Origin: Legionellales bacterium RIFCSPHIGHO2_12_FULL_37_14
Lineage (GTDB): Bacteria > Pseudomonadota > Gammaproteobacteria > Legionellales > Legionellaceae
DNA length: 33,291 nucleotides
Assembly (NCBI GenBank): GCA_001804735.1
Contig: MHBC01000016.1
Location: 1 to 33,291, forward strand
Reading direction: 5' to 3'
The notes under the pieces were generated by a model that saw nothing but the letters and a program-made list of their open reading frames with translations, was not told the DNA's origin and ran no database searches. A program made the translations under genes and the position numbers. The stretch's first letter is position 1. The number at the start of each line of letters is the position of its first letter. Below are positions 1-8,535 of this stretch, one piece after another.

Positions 1-2380
1 TAGTTAAAATAATTAATAATGGATGGCCTAAAACTGCTTGAAATAACCGTCTTTTTACTCCTGAATAACAACTAGGCCTATCTCCTTCTAAATCATCGTA
101 CTCCTCAGATTTATTACCTCTTTCCCTACTTCTATCCCAATTATGCGCTCGTCCTATATGACTTAATTCATCAATAAAATGGGCAAACCTTGTTTCAGGG
201 GTAAAGCCTTCACTATCTTCTTGCGCTATATTTTCATCGCGCGCCGCGCAATACAAAAGTGCAATTAATGGTTGATACTCTTCAAAGGTGGAATATTTTA
301 GTGAATGGTTATTGCTATCAACATAAACATATGAGGCATTTCTATGCATCCACATGTTGGGTTTTGCTAAATAACGTAGGGCTGTATGGTCTTTATGCTG
401 GTAATAAGCTTCTAAGGCTCGAGCTTTTTCGTTCTCTGATAGCTTAAGTTTAATGAAATCAGCATATAAAACTGGTAACTCTTTTAAACTGCCATCATCC
501 ATAGTTATAGTTGCTGGATTTTGGAGAAAACGCGCTTCTAATTGTAAACGTAAATCATCAATTAAATTATTAATGCCAGTATTAGCTAAAATATCTTTAT
601 ACCTCTCGTTAACTGCCGCAAGCCTACGTTGCTCGCCTTGTGTTAACCCTGTCATTGCTGATTCTCTATCATGCGCAAGCGCGCGTAAATCTAATTCACC
701 GCGCCTTTCTCTAGCATAATAATCATTAGCTTCTGCTAGCTCGCGAACCAATGGTATGGTAAGTAATATTTCTGCCGCATCGCGATTATTTAATAACAAT
801 GCTAAGCGTAATAGCTCATTAGAATACCCAGTATTTACTTCTGCTCCCGCAAGAGCTTTTACCGCCGGAATCCCAAGTAAAAACACAATATCATCATGCA
901 TCATGTGAGGATTATTCGCGCCCCGTCTAATCAAATTGCGGATCATATAGAATATACAACGCGCCTCTTCTTCTCCTACATCAAATACCACCTGCTGATT
1001 ATTAGCTTCTGCATTTAGCTTCCTACTCCTTAAATCAGCGATTCTTTCGCTGATATATGGGTTTACAAAGCTACCATACTCTATTACATGCGCTTCAGCA
1101 TAAGCTAACGCAGTGTCAATGGTTAAAAAGTGCCTGAAAGTTGCGGTGTGGCAATTTTTAGCGGCATATTGAATAGCTGCATAATCGCCCGCCCTAACCG
1201 CTGCTTTTCGCTCTTCTGCACTTAAATGGCTTTCTAGGTATTGAATAGTTTCAGTGTGGCCGTTTTGGGCGGCATTTCGAATGACTGCATAATAGTCCGC
1301 CGTAACTGCTGCTTTTATCTCTTCCGCATGTAAATGGCGCACTGAGTATTGAATAGTTTCGGTGTGGCCGTTTTGGGCGGCATATTGAATAGCTTCATAC
1401 CCGTACTCCATAACCGCTTCTTTTTGCTCTTTCGCACTTAAATGGTCTTCTAAATATTTAATAGTTTCGGTGTGGCCGTTTTTGGTGGCATATCGAATAG
1501 CTGCATAATCGCCCGCCCTAACAGCTGCTTTTCGCTCTTCGGCGCTTAAATGGCTTTCTAAATATTTAATAGTTTCGGTGTGACCGTTTCCGGCGGCATT
1601 TTTAATATTTGCATAATCGAACACCATAACCGCTGCTTTTTGCTCTTCCGCACTTAAACGGCCTTCTAAGTATTTAATAATTTCGGTGTGGCCGTTTATC
1701 GCAGCATTGCGAATAACTGCGTAAAAGTCATCCATAACCGCTGTCTTTATCTCTGCAGGACTTAAATGGCTTTCTAAGTATTTAATCGTTGCAATATGTC
1801 CTTTGTAGGCGGCATTTTGCATAGCTGCATAACTGCACGCCATAACAGCTGCTTTTTGCTCTTCCACACTTAAATGGCTTTCTAAGTATTTAATAGTTTC
1901 AGTGTGGCCGTTTAGGGCAGCATTTCGAATAACTGCATAATAGTCTGCCATAACCGCTGCTTTTTGCTCTTCGGCGCTTAAATGGCTTTCTAAATATTTA
2001 ATAGTTTCGGTGTGGCCGTCTTGGGCGGCATAGCGAATAGCCAAATAATCGTCCGCTCTAACAGCTGCTTTTTGCTCTTCAGCACTTAAATGGCTTTCTA
2101 AATATTTAATAGTTTCGGTGTGGCCGTTTTTGGCGGCATTTCGAATAGCTGCATAATCGAGCTCTATAACCGCTGCTTTTTTTTCTTCAGCACTTAAATG
2201 GCTTTCTAAGTATTTAATAATTTCGGTGTGGCCGTTTATGGCGGCATAGCGAATAGCTGCATAACCGCGCGCCTTAACCGCAGCCTTTTGCTCTTCAGCA
2301 CTTAAACCGCTTTCTAAGAGTTTAATTTCCTCAATGGCGCCGCTTGAAGCGGCTCTTTGTATTTCATCAGCAATGGACAT
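1..2380 (-). CDS. Large ankyrin-repeat protein, 3' end beyond the window (candidate effector)
   Basis: The frame is open from the ATG at 2380 to the window edge (793 codons, no stop), so the C-terminus is missing. Residues 13-408 are eleven tandem 36-residue ankyrin-type modules (core GHTETIKYLESHLSAEEQ), followed by a broken twelfth (NCHTATF). The remaining roughly 380 residues are a different, mostly helical region ending in a motif with DDLEGDRPSCYSG and VKRRLFQAVLGHPL. I associate that motif with large Legionella-type proteins, from memory and untested. There is no signal peptide or membrane segment, which fits a cytosolic or type IV-secreted protein. A TATAAT lies at 2415-2410; no clear Shine-Dalgarno precedes the ATG. 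Ankyrin arrays bind proteins, and in intracellular bacteria they are frequent among host-directed effectors; effector status here is inference. Confidence 0.85.
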   Translation of the reverse strand, partial: MSIADEIQRAASSGAIEEIKLLESGLSAEEQKAAVKARGYAAIRYAAINGHTEIIKYLESHLSAEEKKAAVIELDYAAIRNAAKNGHTETIKYLESHLSAEEQKAAVRADDYLAIRYAAQDGHTETIKYLESHLSAEEQKAAVMADYYAVIRNAALNGHTETIKYLESHLSVEEQKAAVMACSYAAMQNAAYKGHIATIKYLESHLSPAEIKTAVMDDFYAVIRNAAINGHTEIIKYLEGRLSAEEQKAAVMVFDYANIKNAAGNGHTETIKYLESHLSAEERKAAVRAGDYAAIRYATKNGHTETIKYLEDHLSAKEQKEAVMEYGYEAIQYAAQNGHTETIQYSVRHLHAEEIKAAVTADYYAVIRNAAQNGHTETIQYLESHLSAEERKAAVRAGDYAAIQYAAKNCHTATFRHFLTIDTALAYAEAHVIEYGSFVNPYISERIADLRSRKLNAEANNQQVVFDVGEEEARCIFYMIRNLIRRGANNPHMMHDDIVFLLGIPAVKALAGAEVNTGYSNELLRLALLLNNRDAAEILLTIPLVRELAEANDYYARERRGELDLRALAHDRESAMTGLTQGEQRRLAAVNERYKDILANTGINNLIDDLRLQLEARFLQNPATITMDDGSLKELPVLYADFIKLKLSENEKARALEAYYQHKDHTALRYLAKPNMWMHRNASYVYVDSNNHSLKYSTFEEYQPLIALLYCAARDENIAQEDSEGFTPETRFAHFIDELSHIGRAHNWDRSRERGNKSEEYDDLEGDRPSCYSGVKRRLFQAVLGHPLLIILT
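1157..2344 (-). repeat. Tandem 108-bp ankyrin-coding repeats (11 units)
   Basis: Eleven in-frame units of 108 bp each encode 36 residues. The spacing is visible from the recurring gtgtggccgtt string every 108 bases. Units are very similar in DNA as well as protein, pointing to recent expansion or gene conversion. Two units beginning YLESHLSAEERKAAVRAGDY lie exactly three units (324 bp) apart and are almost identical, which suggests a multi-unit duplication. Confidence 0.9.
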
Positions 2381-2409
2381 AATTTAATGTTTTATAGCAA
2401 GGTGCGCAA

Positions 2410-2415
2410 ATTATA
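2410..2415 (-). promoter_or_regulatory. Candidate -10 of the ankyrin gene
   Basis: A perfect TATAAT on the minus strand lies about 30 bases before the ATG at 2380. No convincing -35 box at the usual spacing was found; TTGGTA is about 21 bases upstream. Confidence 0.4.
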
Positions 2416-2461
2416 ACATAAAGAGCTAAAAGGATCTACCAATCACTATTAAATATACAGA

Positions 2462-2593
2462 GCCTACGCATGAAAAAGATCTTGACTTTTACGTGAACGT
2501 TAGCGTTACCGTCTGCGTTACCGAGATTAGAGCGGTAACGCAGACGGTAACGCTAACGTTCACGAAAGAGACAGCCTGTTTTCATGCGTAGCC
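2462..2593. repeat. Nested palindromic element
   Basis: Inner perfect inverted repeat: arms 2492-2523 and 2533-2564, 32 bp each, with a 9-base loop. Each arm contains GCGTTACCG twice, 12 bases apart. Outer inverted repeat: 2464-2476 with 2579-2591, 13 bp (ctacgcatgaaaa and its complement). It fills the gap between the end of argF and the ankyrin promoter. It could end transcription in either direction, but there is no clear T-run directly after the stem, so a mobile or REP-like palindrome is equally likely. Confidence 0.9.
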
Positions 2594-2602
2594 CATGCTA
2601 AC

Positions 2603-3490
2603 TTAAGGAATAATTGTCATTAATAAGGCCATCTGGGCATATAACCTGTATTCGCTTTGCATAAAAATCTTTGAACAAGGACTATCTGGCAATGTCTTGG
2701 CTACCTCAACTCCGCGTTGCATGGGCATGCAATGTAAAAATAGCGCGTTAGGGGCAGCTAAACTCATAAGTTTGGCGTTAACTTGAAATAAGGCAAATTC
2801 TTTAGGATCTACCGCTTTAAAGCCCATGCTTTGCCAAACATCTGTGTATACAGCATCTACTCCTTTAACAGCATCTTGAGGTAGTTTGAAGGGTTTGATT
2901 TTGTCTTTGTGCAAGGTATTAGCAAGCTCTAAAATTTCTTTATCTGGAGCATAATTTAAAGGGCATGAATAATGAATCTTTACTCCCAATAAGGGCGCAA
3001 GCAGCAGTAAGCTATGGAGAATGTTATTCCCCGCGCCTACATAACATAAAGTTACTTGTGCTAGATCGTGATAAATCTCCTCTAAAAGACATAAATCGGC
3101 AAAAATCTGACAAGGATGGTGTAAAGCAGTCAAGCCGTTAATAATAGGTATTTTTGCAACTTTAGCCAGATCTGTTAGGATTTTGTCCTCATGGGTCCTA
3201 AGCATTACAGCATCTGCATACCCTGCTATAACTTGGACTAAATCTTCTAGAGGCTCAGGTTTTCTGGTTGACGCAACGCTTTCAATGGCAGCGCCACCTA
3301 AAAGCTGCATTGCGCGCGTAAATGAGAGGCGGGTTCTAAAAGAAGGTTTTGCAAATAAAAGTATTAGGGCGCGCCCTTTAAGATGCTCACTAAAGGCCGA
3401 AGGATTTTGCTTGCATGCTTTTGCAAGAGCTATTAGCTTTTGCCATTCCTTGAGGTTAAATTCCATGCCGGTTAGAAAGTGTTTTGACAT
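2603..3490 (-). CDS. argF: Ornithine carbamoyltransferase
   Basis: Catalyses carbamoyl phosphate + ornithine to citrulline, step six of arginine synthesis, in the cytoplasm. The 295-residue protein has the carbamoyl-phosphate motif SFRTRLSF near residue 52, HPCQIFADL in the middle and the [11 protein letters not shown] motif of the active site near the C-terminus. Length is slightly below the usual 300-335. The ATG at 3490 is preceded by a GGGGC-type ribosome site and gives MSKHFL, which aligns with the KHFL start of known enzymes. It overlaps the end of argH by 19 bases and is the last gene of the operon. It could also act as the catabolic enzyme, but linkage to argG and argH argues for biosynthesis. 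Confidence 0.95.
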   Translation of the reverse strand: MSKHFLTGMEFNLKEWQKLIALAKACKQNPSAFSEHLKGRALILLFAKPSFRTRLSFTRAMQLLGGAAIESVASTRKPEPLEDLVQVIAGYADAVMLRTHEDKILTDLAKVAKIPIINGLTALHHPCQIFADLCLLEEIYHDLAQVTLCYVGAGNNILHSLLLLAPLLGVKIHYSCPLNYAPDKEILELANTLHKDKIKPFKLPQDAVKGVDAVYTDVWQSMGFKAVDPKEFALFQVNAKLMSLAAPNALFLHCMPMQRGVEVAKTLPDSPCSKIFMQSEYRLYAQMALLMTIIP

Positions 3491-4689
3491 TTTTTGCCCC
3501 TTTGCTCTTTTATAGAGATACCAACTTGATGATGAGCTTTACGAAACGGCATGCCTTGTAATACTAGAGTTTCAACTAGCTTGGTTGCGTCTAGGTAACC
3601 TGAAGAGGCAGCCTGCCCCAGCTTTTTTATATTCCACTCTAGCTTTTGGATAAGGCGGGGTAATAGCTTAAGACATGCTTTAAGCGTAGCCACAGTATCA
3701 AATAGGCCTTCTTTGTCTTCTTGCATATCCTTGTTATAGGCAAGGGGTAAAGCTTTCATTATGGTTAATATACCCATTAAATGCCCGAAAACTCTGCCTG
3801 ACTTACCCCTTATAAGCTCAAGTACATCGGGATTTTTCTTATTTGGCATTAAAGATGATCCAGTTGCAAAAGCATCAGGTAAAGTTACATAACCAAATTC
3901 TTGGGTTGCATAAATAATTAGATCTTCAGCAAACCTTGACATATGCATCATTAGAATGGCTGCAAAAGCGCCAAACTCAATTAAAAAGTCCCTGTCACTA
4001 ACCGCATCTAAGGTGTTAGCTATTACTCCTTTAAAACCTAGCTCTTTAGCAGTAAAGGCTCTATCTAAAGGTAAATTACTCCCGGCTAAGGCTCCTGCGC
4101 CTAAAGGAGAATAGTTAAGTCTATTAGTTAGATCTTTTAATCTTGCTTTATCACGACCAAACATACACTTATAAGCATCTAAGTAATTAGCCAAAGATAT
4201 AGGCTGTGCTTGCTGCAAGTGGGTGTAACCTGGCATTAAGTCATTTTTATGCCTTCTGATTATATTTTGCAAAACCTGAATAAGCTTAGCTAAAAGTTTT
4301 TGCATTACTCTACTTTCATGGCGCACATATAAACGTAAATCAAGCGCTACTTGATCATTACGGCTGCGTCCTGTGTGCAGCTTATATGCAACCTCCCCTA
4401 CTTTGGCTAAGAGTAAATTTTCAATAAACATATGCACATCTTCATACTCTAAGTTTAATGGATGTAAACCTGCCTTAAGTTCTTGGCTAATTTGTCTTAA
4501 ACCAAATACGAGTAAGGCCGCTTCTTTGCGTGTAATTAGCTTAACTTTAGCCAACATGCGCGCATGCACTATGCTGCCTTCTATATCATGCTCATAGAGG
4601 ATGTGATCAAAAGGGAGTGAAGCTTGAAAAGTATTAACTTCAACATCTAGCGCTTCACTAAACCCTCCACCCCAAGTTTTATGGCTCAT
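3472..4689 (-). CDS. argH: Argininosuccinate lyase, C-terminally short
   Basis: Splits argininosuccinate into arginine and fumarate. Visible are [13 protein letters not shown] and the fumarase/lyase signature [11 protein letters not shown], both part of the active site of the homotetramer. At 405 residues it is about 50 shorter than the usual 455-465. The sequence stops shortly after the [11 protein letters not shown] block, where normal enzymes continue with the rest of the small C-terminal domain. The last residues ([12 protein letters not shown]) are encoded partly inside the argF start. argF follows at once, so no downstream piece exists and this is not a simple frameshift. The start overlaps the argG stop by 4 bases (ATGA). 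The catalytic elements are intact and the operon is otherwise ordered, so I expect it to function. Confidence 0.93.
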   Translation of the reverse strand: MSHKTWGGGFSEALDVEVNTFQASLPFDHILYEHDIEGSIVHARMLAKVKLITRKEAALLVFGLRQISQELKAGLHPLNLEYEDVHMFIENLLLAKVGEVAYKLHTGRSRNDQVALDLRLYVRHESRVMQKLLAKLIQVLQNIIRRHKNDLMPGYTHLQQAQPISLANYLDAYKCMFGRDKARLKDLTNRLNYSPLGAGALAGSNLPLDRAFTAKELGFKGVIANTLDAVSDRDFLIEFGAFAAILMMHMSRFAEDLIIYATQEFGYVTLPDAFATGSSLMPNKKNPDVLELIRGKSGRVFGHLMGILTIMKALPLAYNKDMQEDKEGLFDTVATLKACLKLLPRLIQKLEWNIKKLGQAASSGYLDATKLVETLVLQGMPFRKAHHQVGISIKEQRGKKCQNTF

Positions 4690-5894
4690 ACTTCCTCCTC
4701 TTTATGAACAAGGCCATATATTTTAGCTGGCAAAGCGAAAAGGTTGATAAAACCTGCGGCATCTTGTTGTTTATAGACAAAATCTTGCTCAAAAGTTGCA
4801 TAAGCCAAATTATGCAGGCTGTAAGGCGAGCTCATTCCAAGCGGAATTATGTTGCCTTTATAAAGGCCTAATTTTACTTTACCAGTTAGATGTTTTTGCG
4901 TTGTATTAAAAAATGCATCTAAGGCTCTTTTAACTTCGGAAAACCACCTCCCCTCATAAACAATCTTTGCATACACTTGGCTTAAATTTTGTTTAAGGTG
5001 TAAGGTTTCCTTAGCAAGACATAAGCTTTCTAACATTTTATGCGCTTTATAAATAACAAAAGCTGCAGGAGCTTCATATACCCCACGAATTTTCATGCCT
5101 ACTAATCTATTTTCAACTATATCTTGCACGCCAATGCCATGTTTGCCCGCTAGTTTATTCAACTTTTTTAACAGAGAAACTGGATCTAAATACTCATCAT
5201 TAAGAATGATTGGCACGCCTTGATGAAATTCTAAAGATATTTCTTCTTGCACTTCTGCAGCATTTTGTAATTGCTCTGTAATAAGTAAAACATCGGAAGG
5301 ACAAGGATTAGCAGGATCTTCTAAAAGACCACCTTCGCTTGAAACATACCAAAGGTTAGCATCTCTTGAATAAGGCGCTTTAGGCGTTGCTGCAATCTCA
5401 ATATTATGTTTTGCGGCATAGTTAATTGCATCATTTCTGGATTTAATATCCCACTCGCGCCAAGGAGCAATTATTTTTAACTGCGGAGCTAATGCATGTA
5501 AGCTATATTCAAAACGCACTTGATCATTGCCTTTACCTGTTGCCCCATGCGCTAAGGCCTCAGCATTTTCAATTTTAGCAACTTCTACTAGTTTTTTGGC
5601 AATTAAAGGCCGCGAGATGGTTCCTAGAACATACTGTTCTTCATACAGCGCTCCTGATTTAACTAAAGGCCATAAATAATGCTCTACGAATTCATTTTGT
5701 ACATTAATAACATACACTTCACTAGCGCCACTTTTATAAGCTTTAACTTCAAGCGCGCCAAAATCTTCGTTTTGCCCTAAGTCACAAATCATCGCGATAA
5801 CTTTAGCACCTTTATAATGCTCCTTAAGCCAAGGAATCATAATGGAAGTATCTAATCCGCCTGAGTATGCTAATACAATTTTATTCACTGTCAT
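4686..5894 (-). CDS. argG: Argininosuccinate synthase
   Basis: Joins citrulline and aspartate with ATP to give argininosuccinate. The N-terminus carries the PP-loop AYSGGLDTS (residues 9-17), and the protein shows the family blocks [23 protein letters not shown] and [10 protein letters not shown]. The length of 402 is normal. The start overlaps the end of the transporter ATPase by 14 bases, and the stop overlaps the argH start (ATGA), so translation is probably coupled along the operon. Confidence 0.97.
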   Translation of the reverse strand: MTVNKIVLAYSGGLDTSIMIPWLKEHYKGAKVIAMICDLGQNEDFGALEVKAYKSGASEVYVINVQNEFVEHYLWPLVKSGALYEEQYVLGTISRPLIAKKLVEVAKIENAEALAHGATGKGNDQVRFEYSLHALAPQLKIIAPWREWDIKSRNDAINYAAKHNIEIAATPKAPYSRDANLWYVSSEGGLLEDPANPCPSDVLLITEQLQNAAEVQEEISLEFHQGVPIILNDEYLDPVSLLKKLNKLAGKHGIGVQDIVENRLVGMKIRGVYEAPAAFVIYKAHKMLESLCLAKETLHLKQNLSQVYAKIVYEGRWFSEVKRALDAFFNTTQKHLTGKVKLGLYKGNIIPLGMSSPYSLHNLAYATFEQDFVYKQQDAAGFINLFALPAKIYGLVHKEEEV

Positions 5895-6549
5895 TCGTCT
5901 CTCCCATTAATCTACAAACAATATTATTTTTACTAAAATATTTACTTGGCTTGTGTAAAACCTTTTTGCCATTCTCGAGCAGCATGATTTCATCTGATAT
6001 CGCAAGTAAAAAATCTAAATCGTGCGAGGTAATTACCATAGTTACCCCTAGGTTTTTAACTTCGCGTAATAAGCTTATAACCTCTTCTTTAGTGCCTACG
6101 TCTAGTCCTGACGTAGGCTCATCACAAAGCAAAATATCAGGTAAGACCATTAAGCAGCGCGCCAAAGCCACACGCTGCTGCTGACCTCCTGAGAGCTCAT
6201 GGGGGTAGTTATGGGCTTTATCCTTAATTTTTAATACTTGCAGCAGTTTTACCGCCCGATCGAAATTTGTTGTTTTATATAGTTTATTGGGCGCATAGGT
6301 TAAATTTTCAATTACATTCATATGTGGAAACAAATATAAATTTTGGAACATCAATGCTGCTTTGCCTTGAAGCTGTATTTCGCCTTCTGTGAGCTTGGCT
6401 AATCCTTGTATACATAATAATAAAGTCGATTTACCGCTCCCTGATCTCCCTGCTATACCTAAAATTTTATTTTTCGGCAGGGTAAAGCTTAAATCAGTTA
6501 ATGCTTTTACCTCATGGTACGTTTTACTAGCCTTATAAACTCTTAACAT
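5881..6549 (-). CDS. Polar amino-acid ABC transporter ATPase (arginine/ornithine type)
   Basis: Powers an amino-acid importer at the inner membrane. Walker [10 protein letters not shown] at residues 34-42, signature [15 protein letters not shown], Walker [13 protein letters not shown] and the switch histidine in [10 protein letters not shown] are all present. This matches the GlnQ/ArtP/HisP family in motif order, though 222 residues is a little short. The frame is open to 6669, but the start at 6549 ([14 protein letters not shown]) is preferred: AAGGA lies 7 bases upstream and the sequence then begins like the family. It overlaps the permease gene by 17 bases. Substrate is inferred from its place between an amino-acid binding lipoprotein and argG; arginine, ornithine or citrulline are the likely candidates. 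Confidence 0.92.
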   Translation of the reverse strand: MLRVYKASKTYHEVKALTDLSFTLPKNKILGIAGRSGSGKSTLLLCIQGLAKLTEGEIQLQGKAALMFQNLYLFPHMNVIENLTYAPNKLYKTTNFDRAVKLLQVLKIKDKAHNYPHELSGGQQQRVALARCLMVLPDILLCDEPTSGLDVGTKEEVISLLREVKNLGVTMVITSHDLDFLLAISDEIMLLENGKKVLHKPSKYFSKNNIVCRLMGETNDSE

Positions 6550-7186
6550 AAGATTTCCTTTTACTTTTAAAAATATGCTTACTACCTTGCTCAATTGCAT
6601 ATACCAAAATGGAGTAATAAAAGGCGGTAACACATAATGGGATAAAATAAGTAAAATGCTCAGCTGCAATAATCTGCGTCCTACGCATTAAGTCCATACC
6701 ACCTAAAATTGCAATCATGGCGGTGTCTTTAGCTAAAGTTACTGCTTCGTTTACTAAAGCAGGAGCTATGTTTTTTATTACCTGGGGCATTATTATGTCT
6801 TTCCAAAGGTAAAAATTAGGGATTTGTAAGCTCTTGGCCGCTAAAAATTGACCATTAGGCACACTTAAAATGCCGGCTTTAAATATTTCCCCAACATAAG
6901 CCGAAGAATTAAGTCCAAATGCTAAGATTCCCGCAGTTACAACACCTATATTAAGAGGTAACAAGCTTGGCAATACAAAATAAATAAAACTTAATTGCAA
7001 AATCAGAGGAGTACTCCGTAAAAGCGCAACGTAGCATTTAATAATTAGGGTTAATTTTTTATGATAGCTTAATAGAGCAATTAGAAGTCCAAGCGTTAGT
7101 CCAATAGCAAAGCCGCCTCCTAGTAATAACAAAGTTATCCCCAATCCTTGCCCAATAAAACTTATAAAAGTAATAATTTCTTGCAT
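6533..7186 (-). CDS. Polar amino-acid ABC transporter permease
   Basis: Integral inner-membrane component of the importer. The 217 residues contain about five hydrophobic segments, the family block LLRSTPLILQLSF and the EAA-type loop EAVTLAKDTAMIAILGG that contacts the ATPase. It is of the HisMQ/ArtQM type. Only one permease gene is present, so it probably acts as a homodimer, as in the GlnP-like systems. Its ATG overlaps the stop of the binding-protein gene (TAATG). The C-terminus (SKHIFKSKRK) is basic and cytoplasmic. Confidence 0.93.
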   Translation of the reverse strand: MQEIITFISFIGQGLGITLLLLGGGFAIGLTLGLLIALLSYHKKLTLIIKCYVALLRSTPLILQLSFIYFVLPSLLPLNIGVVTAGILAFGLNSSAYVGEIFKAGILSVPNGQFLAAKSLQIPNFYLWKDIIMPQVIKNIAPALVNEAVTLAKDTAMIAILGGMDLMRRTQIIAAEHFTYFIPLCVTAFYYSILVYAIEQGSKHIFKSKRKSYVKSL

Positions 7187-7941
7187 TATTTACCCAACCA
7201 TTTGTGCTCTAATTGTTTAATTTCGCCGCTATCTTGCAGTGATTTTATGATTGCATTCACTTTTGCCCTAAGCTTAGAACCTTTAGGAAAGGCAACGGCG
7301 TAACCATCCTTTGCTTTAAATATTGGAGAAGAAGCTAATTCTTTATTTTTACTAGCAAAAATAAGCGCTTGCGTGCCATCCATTATTACTACATCAATTT
7401 TGCCGGTCTTAAGCGCTTCTATCGCCAGAGGATTTGAGTCAGTTAAATAAATTTGCGCGCAATTAACTTCTGCTTTAAGCCAAATTGCCATGGTTGTTCC
7501 AAGTTGGGCAGCTACTTTTTTGCCACATAGATCTTGCGGCGCAAGAATTAGCTTAGGCTTTTGGTAAACAGCCGCCATTTGTTCGTAAAAATAAGGTTTA
7601 CTAAAAGTAAATTGCTGCGCGCGTTCTTGGGTAACGGTTATAGTAGAAATCGCCATATCCACCTTACCTAAGGATAGCGCTGGTAAAATACTACTAAACT
7701 GCATATTGCTAATTTCTACAGCATACCCAAGCTTTGCGCCAATTAGCTTCGCTAAATCAATATCAAACCCTACTACTTTGCCTTGATGCATATATTCAAA
7801 TGGTGGATATTCTGCTGAAGTTGCAATTAGCAGCTTTTTAGTGTTTCTTGCGCTTGAGCAGCTTATCAATAAGCATAAGACGCTAATAGCGAGTAAAAGT
7901 TTACAAATTTGCATTTTGATATATATCCATTTAATATTCAT
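7186..7941 (-). CDS. Amino-acid-binding lipoprotein of the ABC transporter
   Basis: Solute-binding protein of family 3 that delivers an amino acid to the permease. It has a hydrophobic signal and a lipobox ending at Cys28 (LISC), so it should be lipid-anchored at the outer face of the inner membrane. Family features include YPPFEYMHQGKVVGFDIDLA and the block DMAISTITVTQERAQQFTFS. Two starts are possible: the ATG at 7941, almost at the predicted transcription start, and the ATG at 7914 (MQICKLLLAISVLC), which gives a more typical signal. It opens the operon running to argF. The ligand is not readable from sequence; arginine, ornithine or citrulline is inferred from context. Confidence 0.92.
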   Translation of the reverse strand: MNIKWIYIKMQICKLLLAISVLCLLISCSSARNTKKLLIATSAEYPPFEYMHQGKVVGFDIDLAKLIGAKLGYAVEISNMQFSSILPALSLGKVDMAISTITVTQERAQQFTFSKPYFYEQMAAVYQKPKLILAPQDLCGKKVAAQLGTTMAIWLKAEVNCAQIYLTDSNPLAIEALKTGKIDVVIMDGTQALIFASKNKELASSPIFKAKDGYAVAFPKGSKLRAKVNAIIKSLQDSGEIKQLEHKWLGK

Positions 7942-7999
7942 TTTTTGATTATATATGCATTAATATTGGCTAGTCAAGCATAAAATGGATATAATTTTA
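7934..7999. promoter_or_regulatory. Divergent promoter region with candidate ArgR boxes
   Basis: Minus promoter: TTGACT at 7977-7972, 18-base spacer, TATAAT at 7953-7948, placing the transcript start about at the ATG at 7941. Plus promoter for argR: TTGGCT at 7966-7971, 18-base spacer, TATAAT at 7990-7995. Weak matches to the ARG-box pattern (TGAAT, four A/T, ATTCA) occur at 7956-7969 (TGCATTAATATTGG), at 7986-7999 (TGGATATAATTTTA), and on the minus strand around the start codon at 7941 (TGAATATTAAATGG). The promoters are well supported; the boxes are uncertain because the region is AT-rich. Confidence 0.5.
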
Positions 8000-8025
8000 A
8001 AATTTATTACAAATGTGGAAATACT

Positions 8026-8475
8026 ATGGCGCATGATCCTTTGCTAGAAGAGTTAATTTTATCGATAACCGAACAAGGCCTTATTGCCGAACAAGCTGAT
8101 TTACAAAAACAATTGAGCCTAAGAGGCTATAATGTGCCGCAAGCTACTTTATCGAGAAAGATGAAAAAGCTTAAGCTGGCCAAAGTTAATGGATTTTATC
8201 AATGCGTACAAAAGCGCCCCACTCATTTGCCACTAATATTGAAAATAAATATCGCCGAAAGCGGGCTAATAGTGCTACATACCCACCCAGGAAACGCCAA
8301 TGCCCTTGCAGCCTTTTTCGATCAGCATTACGTAAATAACTTTGAGTGTGGAGTTATTGGAACAATAGCAGGTGATGATACGATTTTAATGATTATTAAA
8401 AGCAAGGATTATTTAAAGTCAGTTCTTACAATGCTGAAGCGGGATTTTGCTTATCTTGGAGGCTTCTTGACATAA
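8026..8475 (+). CDS. argR: Arginine repressor ArgR
   Basis: Arginine-responsive hexameric DNA-binding regulator. The 149 residues show the N-terminal winged helix (LRGYNVPQATLSRKMKKLKL, about residues 33-52) and the C-terminal hexamerisation/arginine-binding domain with GTIAGDDT, whose acidic pair contacts arginine. The length is normal (about 150). It is divergent from the transporter-argGHF operon and shares its upstream region, so it most likely represses that operon and perhaps itself. Confidence 0.93.
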   Translation: MAHDPLLEELILSITEQGLIAEQADLQKQLSLRGYNVPQATLSRKMKKLKLAKVNGFYQCVQKRPTHLPLILKINIAESGLIVLHTHPGNANALAAFFDQHYVNNFECGVIGTIAGDDTILMIIKSKDYLKSVLTMLKRDFAYLGGFLT

Positions 8476-8535
8476 ACGGCATTTATGCCACAATAATCGG
8501 CATTTTGGCGTTATATTAAACTTAAGGAATCAATA

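Noticed and set aside
1-720. Two open frames on the plus strand at 259-447 and 453-719
   Set aside because: They lie antisense to the continuous ankyrin-protein frame, have no ribosome sites, and show no recognisable protein content.
2491-2565. CRISPR-like repeat spacing in the GCGTTACCG units
   Set aside because: Only two repeats per arm, mirrored by the inverted repeat; no spacers or further units.
8482-8497. Small palindrome GGCATTTATGCC after argR
   Set aside because: A 5-bp stem is expected by chance, and no T-run follows.
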